Part shown: positions 46,323-57,218 of the stretch, one piece after another
Numbering within the stretch: position 1 is the stretch's first letter
How the letters are laid out: each line of letters opens with the position of its first letter
DNA from: Mermis nigrescens
Taxonomy: Eukaryota > Nematoda > Enoplea > Mermithida > Mermithidae
Direction: 5' to 3'
Length of the DNA stretch: 64,000 nucleotides
Assembly (NCBI GenBank): GCA_036768485.1
Contig: JAVLUZ010000655.1
Coordinates: 620,001-684,000, forward strand
The notes under the pieces: model-generated
The model's input: the letters and a program-made list of their open reading frames with translations, nothing else
Database searches by the model: none
What the model was told of the DNA's origin: nothing
Program-made: the position numbers and the translations under genes

Positions 46323-49300
46323 ATGGATGAAGATGAATATAAATTAACATTTGATTACAGTGATTTTTCGGAATCGGAGGACACTTTGCCAGATTTACAT
46401 ACAATGTAGGCAAAATTTAGTTTTAGAAAATATTTCTGACGAAGAGTCTTCAGACGCATTTGAAACCGATAGTTTAATAACAATAGGCGAATGGAATGAG
46501 AATGGAATGAATCAGAAGCACAGAGTAGAGCCGACTGTTCGGATGAATGGAATGATACATTAGAACAAACTGGGGGTGAACTGCCGCCTGATCATTTTTA
46601 TGAACTTGGTGATCCGAAAATTCAGCACATTAAACGTTTTAGTACAGATGGCGCTGAGTATCGAATTCATTTTAAGAATTCTCAAGATTTCACGAATTTG
46701 CCCGAAAGGTTACCTGCTATTTTCGATCATATAATAGAAACTGTTTTATCAAAATACGAACCTTCAACTTTCATTGGTCTTCAATTATCTAATCCAGATT
46801 TAGACAAGCCAGTATTGATACATTTTAGAAACCGCATAAACATTAACGGCGAAGTAATTTTAAACCAAATCGAACGTATTTTGCAGTCAAACCAGGAGGT
46901 TAAAATCGATTCTACTGATTCGGTATTAAAAATTGTTGTTGTAACACCACAGGCAGGTACTGGACGTTATGGTAATCGCATTCTTCACGAAAAATTCATA
47001 AATCGTGGTCCACATGGAGGATGTTTTCTTCAGATTCGTAACCGCGATAATTTATGTTTAGCTAGAGCTCTCGTAGTGGCTAGAGCTCGTTTACATAAGG
47101 ATGATCCCACTTTTTGTTGGAATAGCATACGACAAGGTGATGCGAGGCGTCATAGGATGCAAAAATTAAAAGCCCAACAACTTATGAAATTAGCAAAGCT
47201 TGAAAATCACGAGGGAGCGTGTGGCATACCTGAGTTAATCAAATTACAAAACATTATGCCAGCGTATAAAATCAAGGTGTTTAAAAAAGGCGATCACAAC
47301 GTATTATTTTTCGAGGGTAAGAAAAATTTTATTATAGATTATTTTGCAAAATTAAAGATTTTTAAATAGACGTATTTACTATATTAAGGTTCAACGAAAT
47401 CTGATAAGGTCTTGCATTTATATTTGCATGATGGACATTTTACCGTTATCAGCAAAATCGCCGCATTTTTTTCGTGCAGCTACTTCTGTGAGCTCTGTAA
47501 TGTACCATACAGTAACCGAGAATACCATCGTTGTAAACATAAATGCACTTCCTGCTACAGCTATCCGCCATGTGCAAAAACTAAAATTTTAACATGCTCA
47601 TCGTGCAATCGATATTTTTACAATTTTAAATGCTTTATAAATCATCGCCAAGTTTCTAAGCAAAAAAGAAGAAAGAGAATAATCGAAGCATCTATATGCT
47701 CACGAATTCAGCGGTGCAAAAAATGTGGTAAACACTTTCGAAATGCCCGTAAAAAGAAGCATAAATGTGGCTACTTTCACTGCCGGATCTGCAAGAAACA
47801 AGTTCAACAAAAAGGTTATTTTATCATTTTTTTAATAATTTTTTTTACTTCAAGTTTGACTTATAATTTAAGGGCATTTATGTTACATGGCCAAAATTTC
47901 AAACGAAGATGATGATGACAATGAAGACAGTGAGTATGATAGTGAAATAGATGCGGAAAAGTCGGAAAAAATTTCAAAAGAAGAAATTGTTCAACGTTTT
48001 GTGTTTTTCGACTTTGAAACTACTCAAGAAAGTATTTTAAAAGACACAGCATATGGCCCCGAATATGAACACATTCCAAATTTATGTATAGCTCATATTG
48101 TCTGTGACGATTGCCGGCATAATGAGCCTTTATTATCTTGCTATCGTTGCGGTTTAAACAAGCGAATTTTTATAGGACAAAATTGTTTAGACGATTTTTG
48201 TACCTTTTTGTTTGATATGAAGCATGTAACGGCAATTGCCCATAACGCTAAAGGCTTTGACGGGCAGTTTATTTTGCAATTCTTTCACAAGCATGGCAAA
48301 GTTCCGAAAATTATCAGTAAAGGTAGATTTTTGAAATGCATTAATTTTATTTACACACACTTAAAAGTATTTCATTATTTTAAAGGGCTGGAATTAATTG
48401 CGATTTCTTATGGCACTGTCAGAATAATAGATTCATTCAACTTTTTGCCAATGAAGTTGGCAAATTTACCTAAAACTTTCGGTATCGAGGAATTATGTAA
48501 GGGCTATTTTCCACATAACTTTAATATACAATCCAATATTGACTACGTCGGCGAATGGCCAGATGCTACTTATTATAATCCAACGGTTCTAAATACTGAC
48601 GAGTATAAACGTTTTTACGAGTGGTACAATCTGCAAAAAGGAAAAGTATATAAAATTTAATTTTTATTTAGATGTCGTTCTTTAAAATTTATTTTTTATT
48701 TATTTAAGATATTCAATTTCAAAGATCAACTTTTGGCTTACTGTGATAGCGATGTTACAGTATTAAGACAGTGTTGCCTGAAATTCAGAGATATTTTCAT
48801 AAGTGAAACAACAGTTGACCCTTTTGAACGTTCATTAACAATAGCTAGTGCATGCAATATGGTTTTTCGTAAACTATTCTTAAAACCAATGACTATAGGC
48901 ATAATTCCTAACGATAATTATAGAAGAAATGAAAAACAATCAATAATAGCATTAAAATGGTTAAAATGGATTAGCCACAAAGAACATAAATATATTTCTC
49001 ATAAGGAAAATGGATATGAAGTAAAAATCGGAAAATATAAAGTAGATGGGATTGCTGGCAATACAGTATACGAACACCTAGGTTGTTATTGGCACGGTTG
49101 CCCTAGATGTATGGTAAAAAGAACTAATCTTACTGCTGATCGAATGTTAACTGCAAAGGAAGCACATGATAAAGTCTTAGAGCGTCGGAAATTTATTCAA
49201 CAAGCAGGATATGACTTAATAGAAATTTGGGAATGTGAATTAAAGGAACAACTTGCAGCTAATTCAACTATGAAAACCTTCTTTGACAACGTGATTACAA

Positions 49301-51157
49301 AAGAGCCTCCAATTAACCCGCGTGAAGGTATAATTATATTTTTTGAAACTTTGCTTAAACTATGTGTGTATTAATTTTTTAAATTTTTTTATAGCTTTCT
49401 ATGGCGGGAGAACCAATGCAATAAAATTATATCATAAAATTAAAAAAGATTTTGATGATTTTCCTTTGCAAAAAATAAACTACGTAGATGTGTGTAGTTT
49501 ATATCCATATATCAATAAATATGGAAAATATCCAATTGGTCATCCTACAATTTTGACTGAAAATTTTGAAAACGTGACTCTCGAAAATCAGCCTTATGAG
49601 GGTTTGATAAAATGTGAAATTTTAGCACCGAAAAATTTATTCCACCCAGTTTTACCATTTCGATCTGGTGGTAAATTAATGTTTCCACTCTGCCAAACGT
49701 GTGCTACTCTTCAACAAACAGAAAAATGTCAACACAGTGATTCGCAGCGGGCCCTCAATGGTACTTGGGTTACAATGGAAATTTATAAAGCCTTGGAAAA
49801 AGGATACAAAGTAGGCGTATTATTCATTTTTTATTTTAAATAAATAATTTTTTTTTGACTTATAGATTTTACAAATTTTCGAAATTTGGCACTATGAACG
49901 AGTGGAACAATATGATCCTATAATAAATTCTAGTGGAGGATTGTTTACTGCATATGTCAACACGTTTATGAAAATGAAAATTGTAAGAATAAAAAATAAT
50001 TTATTTTTATTAATATTATGGCCTCTTTTGTTTAATTTATAAAATTTATAACGTCCTCACTGAATAATAATTTTTAGGAGTCGGAAGGTTATCCGTCCAC
50101 TATTCAATCTGATCGAGATAGGAAGGCGTATATTCAAAATATCGAAAATCGAGAAAATATATTGTTGGATGCTAACAAAATTGAAAAAAATCCTGGAAAA
50201 AGATCGTTATCAAAATTAATGCTTAATAGTTTTTGGGGAAAAGTAAGAGATATTGCATTTTTTATCTATACTTAAAATAATTTTAATTAAGAATGTCTTT
50301 ATTAAAAGATACTATAACGTGCTGCTAGACGTAACATTTTAATATGGGTTTAACCTAAAATTGTTGTTAAGCACACTAATTTATATATGAATGCGTTTAC
50401 ATTTTTTGTTTTATTAAATTTGAATACAAATGCTTTTCAGTTCGGTCAAAGAAACAATTTGAATAAGACGGTTTACTTCAAGGATCCGGCCAAATACTAC
50501 GCTCATGTTTTTAATCCATCCATTACAGTTTTAGCTATTCATATGGTGAGCGAGGAACTAATTGCTGTTACATTCAAGCAGCATGAGGATTTTATAGACG
50601 TTATGAGCAACACAAATTCAGTAATTGCTGCATATACAACAACACAGGCTCGCTTAAAACTTTATTCGTACATTGAGCAACTTGGCAAGAATGTTTTATA
50701 CTTCGACACGGATAGCATTATTTATATTTCAAATTTAAATGAAAAAATGGAGTATCGTGTACCTATTGGCACTGGATTGGGCGAAATGACTGACGAGCTT
50801 CGAGAATATGGTGAAGGATCATACATTTCGGAATTTTGTAGTGGTGGGCCAAAAAATTATGGTTACCGCGTTTTCAGTACAAATGATAAGAAAGATCATT
50901 TCGTTATAAAAGTGCGAGGAATTACTTTGTCCTATATAACATTGAAACGCGTAAATTTTAATTCTTTACGCCGCCTTGTTCATGCATTTGTTAAGCAAAA
51001 TTGTAAAAAGAATATTTTTGTCGTTTCATCTAATATTCGACGTAAAAGCGATGGCAGAAAAGTCATAACGAAACTTGTTCCCAAAAAATTTTGTATTGTT
51101 TATGATAAACGTATTATTCGCCAAAATTGTACTACTGTACCATATGGTTGGGTATAA
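46323..51157 (+). CDS. Protein-primed DNA polymerase B of Polinton (nine exons, N-terminus disturbed)
   Basis: Replicates the element by protein priming. Exons: about 46512-47316 (coding may start at ATG 46323), 47389-47814, 47873-48322, 48386-48645, 48709-49327, 49395-49810, 49866-49982, 50078-50242, 50441-51157; GT-AG introns of about 55-200 bp keep the frame, giving about 1325 residues. A Cys-rich segment (CELC, CSSC, CKKCGKHF, CRICKK) precedes the 3'-5' exonuclease with Exo I FFDFETT, Exo II HNAKGFDGQFIL and Exo III YCDSDVTVLRQCC. Polymerase motif A is DVCSLYPYINKYGKYP, motif B KLMLNSFWGK, motif C YFDTDSI, so catalytic residues are intact. The acidic N-terminus (46323-46511) changes frame near 46405 and 46510; it may be an unrecognised intron or damage. 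The 63-bp intron at 48323 is open in frame, so it could be retained. Confidence 0.92.
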
Positions 51158-51300
51158 TGTTTTATGCAAGTATATAATAACGTGTCCGGCTAATAAAATC
51201 AGTGTTTGAAAATTATAGTACAACGAGCAGACGCTTTTACAATTTATGCTTAAATATTTATGAAAAGAAAGATTGAAATTCTAAAAATTAGAAATAAAGA

Positions 51301-51802
51301 TGATTGACTCTATTATGAAATTTATATTTACAACTATGATAATAAATAAACTTCTAGCTCTTGAAAGTGATAATAATTGGAAATCGCTTTCGCCTGATGA
51401 CCCGCTAAGAAATTATGAACTAACAATAATGCACGTGCCTAATGTTAATAATAGCGAAAAAATTGAATTTATCGCAAGTTGTTCTGAAAAGAATAAAAAT
51501 CTTTTTTGCGCTTACCTAGTTATATTAATAAAACAATTAGTTATAATTTGACTGTGGATGAGCAAGAGAAATTCGCTAAATTTATTGAACAAAATAAGGA
51601 TTGCCCAGCTAATAAGGGAAAAATTGATGCTTTTAATGATAGAATAATATCACACACGCCTTATATATTTATCCACTGCGGAAGAGTCTCAAATTTTGTT
51701 AAAATGGAAGTTAAAACGTTTAGACTTAATCATGCGAGAACTATATTTTTATTAGGTATTCTAAAAATGAAAGCACCTGATTGTAGGGCAAGTATTGAAT
51801 AA
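51301..51802 (+). pseudogene. Small Polinton protein, paralog of the 52568 membrane protein, frame-broken
   Basis: Two frames (51300-51551 and 51506-51802) belong to one gene split by a one-base shift near the T6 run at about 51501-51506. The first part has a hydrophobic start (MKFIFTTMIINKLL); the second carries NLTVDEQEKFAKFIEQN and KTFRLNHARTIFLLGILK. It aligns along its second half with the protein at 52568-53050 (SLSNEEKSHLLNFIEKN), so the ATPase gene is flanked by paralogs. Function unknown. A homopolymer assembly error is an alternative to real inactivation. Confidence 0.55.
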
Positions 51803-51857
51803 TATAAAATCGATTGCACGTTGAAATTGATTTATTATTTTATATTACTACGTAAGC

Positions 51858-52484
51858 ATGGACGTAAAGTGGAAACATCCTTTTAATTGTATTGTTTCGG
51901 GGCCAACAAAGTCTGGAAAAACTGAATTTGTCAAGAAATTTGTTCAATTTTCGAACGAAATGATAGATTTCCCGCCTTCAAAAATTTATTGGTGCTATAC
52001 TGAATGGCAACCAGCTTATGATGCGTTATTAGATAAAAACGTCAATTTTGTAGAAGGAATTCCAAATTTCGATGATTTAAAATCAAATAAAAATGAACCA
52101 AAATTATTGATTTTGGATGATTTAATGTTGGATACTAAATCTGATTCAAGATTAAGCGAACTTTTTACAAAAGGATCTCATCATTGGAATTTGTCGATTA
52201 TACATATAGTTCAAAATGCGTTCTACAATGGATTGAGGACAAGCAGAATTAATGCACAATATCTAGTTTTAATGAAAAACCCTAGTGATAGGGTCCAGCT
52301 AAAAACTTTGGAGAGACAAATTTTTCCAGGTTCGAAACATTTTGCCGAAGCATTTTCTGATGCAACAAGAGAACCTTTTGGATATTTATTGATCGATTTA
52401 TGTCAGACAACGCCTGAAAACATGCGACTGAGAACTAATATTTTTCCTACAGACGATAAAAATTACGTTTATGTACCGAAATAA
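51858..52484 (+). CDS. Genome-packaging ATPase (FtsK/HerA, A32-like)
   Basis: 208 residues, the usual size for Polinton packaging ATPases, which pump DNA into capsids. Walker A is GPTKSGKT at residues 15-22; Walker B is LLILDD with the acidic pair at 87-88; the conserved sensor-like IIHIVQN falls at 114-120. A complete intact frame with an ATG start (ATGGACGTAAAGTGG). It lies between two paralogous membrane-type genes and downstream of polB. Confidence 0.93.
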   Translation: MDVKWKHPFNCIVSGPTKSGKTEFVKKFVQFSNEMIDFPPSKIYWCYTEWQPAYDALLDKNVNFVEGIPNFDDLKSNKNEPKLLILDDLMLDTKSDSRLSELFTKGSHHWNLSIIHIVQNAFYNGLRTSRINAQYLVLMKNPSDRVQLKTLERQIFPGSKHFAEAFSDATREPFGYLLIDLCQTTPENMRLRTNIFPTDDKNYVYVPK

Positions 52485-52567
52485 ATATAACTGTAAAACT
52501 TAAAAAATTCATTTTAGAAATTTTAAGGTCTCAAAGCTACAATCTTTTACAACTTATCTCCTGAATT

Positions 52568-53050
52568 ATGGAAAATGGACGAAATGGGTTTATTCAAAGC
52601 ATTTTACGACGAACAGTGTCAAGTACAAGAACACTAAATTTTGTATTAGCGTCACCATTCCTAGCTTTGATATTTTTTCTCGCTTTTATGACCGCATTAT
52701 TCTACGACTTACAAGTGAAAAAGTGCATGGAAAACACTTATAGCCGAGAAGCAAATTTTACGATTTTAGTACACACGCCTAGTAAATTAAACAGAACAAC
52801 TATGTACAGCTTAAGCAATGAAGAAAAAAGCCACTTGCTAAACTTTATAGAGAAAAATATTGCATGTACGCCTGGAATAGGAAGAGAGTTTAGATTAAAA
52901 GGCTGCTTTAGATTAATCATTTTTAACCCAGACATATACATATGTTGCGCAATTGACGGGTTATTTACTAGCTTACACGTTGCGTCAATGAATTTCTCTT
53001 ACAAAGATACTTGGCGGCTAATTCAAGTCTTAAACACAACTAGTTTTTAG
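52568..53050 (+). CDS. Polinton membrane protein, unknown function
   Basis: 160 residues with one clear hydrophobic segment at about residues 24-47 (NFVLASPFLALIFFLAF), preceded by a basic N-terminus and followed by a soluble domain, so a single-pass membrane protein. The soluble part contains YSLSNEEKSHLLNFIEKN and several cysteines (CTPG, CFRL, CCAI). It resembles the broken gene at 51301-51802 in sequence and order. Not a family I can name; a membrane or virion role is only inferred from the neighbours. Confidence 0.65.
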   Translation: MENGRNGFIQSILRRTVSSTRTLNFVLASPFLALIFFLAFMTALFYDLQVKKCMENTYSREANFTILVHTPSKLNRTTMYSLSNEEKSHLLNFIEKNIACTPGIGREFRLKGCFRLIIFNPDIYICCAIDGLFTSLHVASMNFSYKDTWRLIQVLNTTSF

Positions 53051-53131
53051 CAAATCTGTATATAAACGTTTTTTTTGCTAAATTTTATTCATTTCGGTTC
53101 AATCCTTTCGGGTCCAGTCGATTTTTCAATT

Positions 53132-53585
53132 ATGGTCGCTGCTTCGTTTGAACTATTTGTTCGAATCATTCATCAACGAGGGAGAGGTATAAATATTTAA
53201 ATTTTTTTTTGTAAAAACACGCTATTTTCACCTTTTTTCAGCAATTTATGTCTTAAATCATGAAAAAGCGTTTCTTGCTGATGTATTTTGGACGCGATTT
53301 TCGACTGAGGCAAAAGCATCTTATAAAGAAAAAGCAAGACAATACAATAGTCAATACTTATTAACTGGTCGAAGGCGCATGTCAGCCTTTTGGTATTTTG
53401 CCAATGAGCTTTTATCCCAAATCAAAAAGAGAGATTTGCATGCTAACTTCTTACAAGGGTTATACAGAGATTTGGATGAAGATATAAGACATGATTTTTC
53501 CGATTTGAATGATTCAAATTTTTACTATCGTAAAAGCTATTTCATGCGAATTTTAAATGACGAGGCAGATTTCTTGCTGCACTGA
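53132..53585 (+). CDS. HMG-box-like protein, copy 1 (two exons)
   Basis: Exons 53132-53186 and 53242-53585, phase-1 junction (AGAG/gtataa, ttttcag/CA), about 132 residues. The first half has an HMG-box-like pattern, FWTRFSTEAKASYKEKARQY; then LTGRRR, then a second similar block starting MSAFWYFANELL. The order matches the gene at 60580-60996, including the intron after codon 18-19. HMG-box proteins bend DNA; a chromatin or genome-condensing role is inference. The fold call rests on pattern only. Confidence 0.6.
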
Positions 53586-53646
53586 TGTTATAAATAGGTA
53601 CTGAAAGTTAAAATGTATCATTTTCGTATTTTGTGTTTATGGCGTC

Positions 53647-53988
53647 ATGTCGCATCGGTTACAAGATAACATTAATGAATTGAAAGTATTAGCAAAGTGC
53701 AAACCTTATCAGCGTAAAGCGTTTTTGAATAAAGCTAACAAAGAACTTATTTACTGTATTTCGGATATATGTTATAATATACTGCGCGGTAATATTTTAC
53801 TAACTCCATTACAAAAGAAACAACTAAAACGATATAAAAATAAGATTCGTTACTTGGGTACAAAGAAAGGAACAAAACTAGCTCAAAAACGTGCACTTAT
53901 TCAAAAAGGCGGATTTTTACCACTTTTATTAGCCCCTTTATTTAGCATTGCTACTGACTTGCTTGGTAATTTAATTAGAAAACAATGA
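53647..53988 (+). CDS. Small basic Polinton/adintovirus-type protein with hydrophobic tail
   Basis: 113 residues: a helical basic part (LQDNINELKVLAKCKP, LTPLQKKQLKRYKNKIRYL) and a C-terminus QKGGFLPLLLAPLFSIATDLL that looks membrane-active. This architecture (NELK..LAK...PLQKK.L..Y...QKGGFLPLLLAPL) is common beside Polinton genes in invertebrates; I know no experimental function and suspect a minor virion protein. The next gene starts at 53985, overlapping the stop by ATGA, so translation may be coupled or the messages are separate. Confidence 0.75.
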   Translation: MSHRLQDNINELKVLAKCKPYQRKAFLNKANKELIYCISDICYNILRGNILLTPLQKKQLKRYKNKIRYLGTKKGTKLAQKRALIQKGGFLPLLLAPLFSIATDLLGNLIRKQ

Positions 53989-54722
53989 AATTCACTAACA
54001 AAATGGTATTGGTACCTCAAGATGTTTTATCTAGTCAATCAAATACTGAAAAATCACCACTACAAAAACAAATTAATGAATTTAAAGACGAAATTAAACG
54101 GATTTTGGAAAATGAAAGTGAAAGCCCTGAACGTCAATTCCAATTGTATTCACAGCTTTTTCGTAGATATTTAAATTTAGAAGCCGAAAGTCGTGAACCT
54201 CAAACTGTAATTTTTAAGCCCGAGGAAAAGAGTGATGAAAAGCCTGATTTTAAATTCACTTGGTTTGATACAGTTTTGTCTAGCCTTCCAAAAAGTAAAA
54301 TAAAACAAGCTCAAATGTTAGTTTCTCACATTAAACGCAGTAAATTAATTAAAGTAAACGATAATGGCGAGATTTCAGTTGATGACCGTCCTATTCCTAA
54401 TTCTCATATTGTGGACCTTATTAATGATTTCAGTAGAGAACGCATTAAAACTGAGCCTCCAATCGGAGCGTTAGAATTTGCACAAGCTTTATTTAAAGAA
54501 CATGTTCCTAAAGAATTTATAGGAAACCCAAATAGACGAAAAATGTTGGCTGAAAAAATATATAAGAAGCAATCCGAAAAATCCGACTCAGTTACAGAAT
54601 ATGATTCTGCGACGGAAGGTTCTGCTGCAGAAACCATTAAACAGGAAACAACGCCTAAAATATATAGAAATATAAGAAAATTTAGAAAATTATATAGATA
54701 TACTCCATTGTATGATGAATGA
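53985..54722 (+). CDS. Conserved Polinton protein of unknown function
   Basis: 245 residues. Starts KMVLVPQDVL, then LQKQINEFKDEIKRILENES and QLYSQLFRRYLNL, a pattern that recurs in Polinton-linked hypothetical proteins. A charged middle (EEKSDEKPDFKF) leads to a small domain (WFDTVLSSLPKSKIKQAQML, VDDRPIPNSHIVDLI) and a Ser/Glu-rich then basic tail (RNIRKFRKLYRY). No enzyme motif. Overlaps genes on both sides (53985-53988 and 54712-54722). Confidence 0.75.
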   Translation: MKFTNKMVLVPQDVLSSQSNTEKSPLQKQINEFKDEIKRILENESESPERQFQLYSQLFRRYLNLEAESREPQTVIFKPEEKSDEKPDFKFTWFDTVLSSLPKSKIKQAQMLVSHIKRSKLIKVNDNGEISVDDRPIPNSHIVDLINDFSRERIKTEPPIGALEFAQALFKEHVPKEFIGNPNRRKMLAEKIYKKQSEKSDSVTEYDSATEGSAAETIKQETTPKIYRNIRKFRKLYRYTPLYDE

Positions 54723-55788
54723 AAAATTGTTCAAATCTCTTTATAGTAATTTGAATAATCCCTCATCTTTTACTAGTATTAAATCATTGTATAACGCTGC
54801 TAAAGCTAAAGACCCATCAGTTACATTAGCTAAGGTGAAGAAGTGGTTATCCTCGCAGGATACATATACTTTACATAGGCAAGCCTATCGAAAATTTAAG
54901 AGGAATAAAATTTACGTTTTTGATATTGATCATCAGTGGGAATTAGATCTTGCTGATTTGACATCGTTAGTGAATTTCAACAATGGTTTTAAATTCATTT
55001 TAACCTGTATTGACGTTTTAAGTAAATATGCATGGGCTAAACCTCTTAAGAATAAATCGGCTTCTAATGTTTCGCAAGCATTTAAATCAATTTTATCGGA
55101 AGGACGTAAACCATGGAGACTTCGAACAGATAAAGGAAAAGAGTTTGTAAATCAGGAATTTCAAAAGCTATTAAATCAAGAACAAATTGAATTTTTCACA
55201 TCTCAAAACGAAGATATTAAATGCGCAATTATAGAAAGGTTTAATCGTACCTTGAAAAATAGAATGTTTCGTTATTTTACCGATAAGGGAACATACAATT
55301 GGATTGATGTCTTGGACCAACTAGTTGAAAATTATAATAATACAGTACACCGATCAATCAAAATGAAACCAGCGGATGTTAACGTCAATAATGTTCAACA
55401 AGTTTTGGAAAATTTGTATGGAAAAATTAAAAAGAGTAAAGAGCCTAAATTAGCAGTTGGTGCTTATGTACGAATTTCAAAGTACCGTCAAATATTTGAT
55501 AAAAGCTACATTCCTCAGTACACAGAAGAAATTTTTAAAATTTCGCAGGTTATTCGACGTCAAACTGAGCCAGTTTACAAACTTATTGATTTAAGCGGAG
55601 AACACATAATTGGAACATTTTATGAACGCGAACTCTTAAAAATTGAATTTAATAAAGACCGTACATTTAAAATTGAAAAAATAATCAAACGTCGACGTCT
55701 AAGAAACGGACAAGTTCAATTATTAGTAAAGTGGTTTGGATATCCTGAAAAATTTAACGAATGGATTTTTGAGACGGATATAACATGA
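54712..55788 (+). CDS. Retroviral-type integrase with C-terminal chromodomain
   Basis: 358 residues; inserts the element. The RNase-H-fold core has the D-D-E triad in WELDLADL (D79), LRTDKGKEF (D140) and IIERFNRTLKNRM (E175), about 35 residues apart, with the typical Polinton TSQNEDIKCAIIERFN context. An N-terminal helical part (ARKxx-like KVKKWLSSQDTYTLHR) precedes it. The last 45 residues form a chromodomain: IEKIIKRRRLRNGQVQLLVKW, then GYPEKFNEWIF. Chromodomains can target integration to marked chromatin. Intact; overlaps the protease start by ATGA at 55785. Confidence 0.95.
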   Translation: MMNEKLFKSLYSNLNNPSSFTSIKSLYNAAKAKDPSVTLAKVKKWLSSQDTYTLHRQAYRKFKRNKIYVFDIDHQWELDLADLTSLVNFNNGFKFILTCIDVLSKYAWAKPLKNKSASNVSQAFKSILSEGRKPWRLRTDKGKEFVNQEFQKLLNQEQIEFFTSQNEDIKCAIIERFNRTLKNRMFRYFTDKGTYNWIDVLDQLVENYNNTVHRSIKMKPADVNVNNVQQVLENLYGKIKKSKEPKLAVGAYVRISKYRQIFDKSYIPQYTEEIFKISQVIRRQTEPVYKLIDLSGEHIIGTFYERELLKIEFNKDRTFKIEKIIKRRRLRNGQVQLLVKWFGYPEKFNEWIFETDIT

Positions 55789-56309
55789 ACGGTTACGAAA
55801 TTCGAAATATTGTACAATCAGATAAGGTACTACAACGCATTTTCCTCGGTATTTTCCCAAGTGACAAACTTCCCTGGAAAATACCATTTCGACCGGCTGC
55901 TCTTATTGCAAATATCGATCGCCATTATCAAAGCGGACAGCATTGGGTTGCATTCTATTTTGATTCAAGCGGCAATGTTGATTATTTTGATTCATTAGGA
56001 TTACCACCTTTCGTAGAATCTTTCAATCATTTTATGCGTAGAAATAGCAAGACGCAAAATTTAAATAAGACACGCTATCAGAGTTCGTTTAGCGCTACCT
56101 GTGGACTTTATTGCATTTTCTTCTTGTTTCATAGATGTCGTAATATTGCTATGAATTCAATTTTTAAATACTTTACACCGAATTTGATGCATAATGATAG
56201 TATTATATGTAACTTTATGCAAAATGTTTACAGTGTATGCCCTAGTTCGTGCTGCTTTCGACCTGATTTGCAACTTTGTATTCCTTACTGGAAAATGAAA
56301 TTTATATAA
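55785..56309 (+). CDS. Adenain-type (ULP1-like) cysteine protease
   Basis: 174 residues. Catalytic residues fit the adenovirus protease order: His53 in QHWVAFYF, Asp69 in DYFDSLG, Gln99 in RYQSSFS, Cys106 in ATCGLYC. In adenoviruses this enzyme matures capsid proteins; here it would cut the neighbouring virion proteins. The start is fixed by the ATGA overlap with the integrase. Cys-rich tail VCPSSCC. Confidence 0.92.
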   Translation: MNGYEIRNIVQSDKVLQRIFLGIFPSDKLPWKIPFRPAALIANIDRHYQSGQHWVAFYFDSSGNVDYFDSLGLPPFVESFNHFMRRNSKTQNLNKTRYQSSFSATCGLYCIFFLFHRCRNIAMNSIFKYFTPNLMHNDSIICNFMQNVYSVCPSSCCFRPDLQLCIPYWKMKFI

Positions 56310-56364
56310 AGCAAACATTTTACGCATTTATTCATTTGTGAAAGTTTTCTCTTAGCAAGTAGAC

Positions 56365-57216
56365 ATGTTAGAGCACGGTCAGTTTTATATAACCTTACCT
56401 AGTAATACTGAAAAAGATTGTACAGCTTCCAATTTTCGGGTCACGTTGCCCAACAGAATAAGATTAGAAGGTGACTGGGAAGTTGGTTTAGTAGAACTCA
56501 TTTATCCCCATTCTTGGTATACGATTAAGCAAGGTAAAAATTATATAATGTTGCATGCGGAATCAAACTTTGAAAGAATTTATTTTCCTGCTAAAAATTA
56601 CGAAACTATAGAAAGTCTTGTTACTGCTATTAATACGGCCATTTTGGAGAGATTAAAAGAAATAAAATTTGAAAATGCTGTGCGAGTAGAGTATAATGCT
56701 TTCACTAACCAAGTAATTTTTACCATAAATCCCTCAATTGTTGAAGGAGTATATGCAAATGAGCAACTGTGTGGAATTCTAGGGTTTGATCAACCGATAT
56801 ATAAATATACATTGGACGCCAAACCTACTAGAGTATTCAGTAATGATAATACACTTGTTCAAACGAAGTATAAATTAACATCAGACAAGGAACCTATTAA
56901 AGTACTTAGCACTAACGCGCCGGATATAAATAAGAATAAGTTTGAAACAATGTACGTGTACAGTAACATCGTTGCAAATCAGATCGTTGGAAACGTAATG
57001 GCGCCACTTTTGCGTGCTATTGATGTGCAAGGAAATTTTGGTAGTGTTATAAATAAAACATATGATGTTCCACATTACATTTCAGTCCTCAAGAAGGATA
57101 TCGAAAGAATCGAAATTAATATAAAGACAGATTCCGACGAATTTGTTTCATTTGAGTTCGGTAAAACTATAATCAAGCTCCATTTTAGAAAACGCTCGCA
57201 TTATTTTAATATTTGA
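56365..57216 (+). CDS. Minor capsid (penton-like, single jelly-roll) protein
   Basis: 283 residues. The N-terminus, FYITLPSNTEKDCTASNFRV and LPNRIRLEGDWEVGLVELIYP, is the recognisable start of the Polinton minor capsid protein predicted to form vertices. The C-terminus has the usual beta-rich SVINKTYDVPHYISVLKKDI and FEFGKTIIKLHFRK. Intact, between protease and core-like gene. Confidence 0.85.
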   Translation: MLEHGQFYITLPSNTEKDCTASNFRVTLPNRIRLEGDWEVGLVELIYPHSWYTIKQGKNYIMLHAESNFERIYFPAKNYETIESLVTAINTAILERLKEIKFENAVRVEYNAFTNQVIFTINPSIVEGVYANEQLCGILGFDQPIYKYTLDAKPTRVFSNDNTLVQTKYKLTSDKEPIKVLSTNAPDINKNKFETMYVYSNIVANQIVGNVMAPLLRAIDVQGNFGSVINKTYDVPHYISVLKKDIERIEINIKTDSDEFVSFEFGKTIIKLHFRKRSHYFNI

Positions 57217-57218
57217 AA

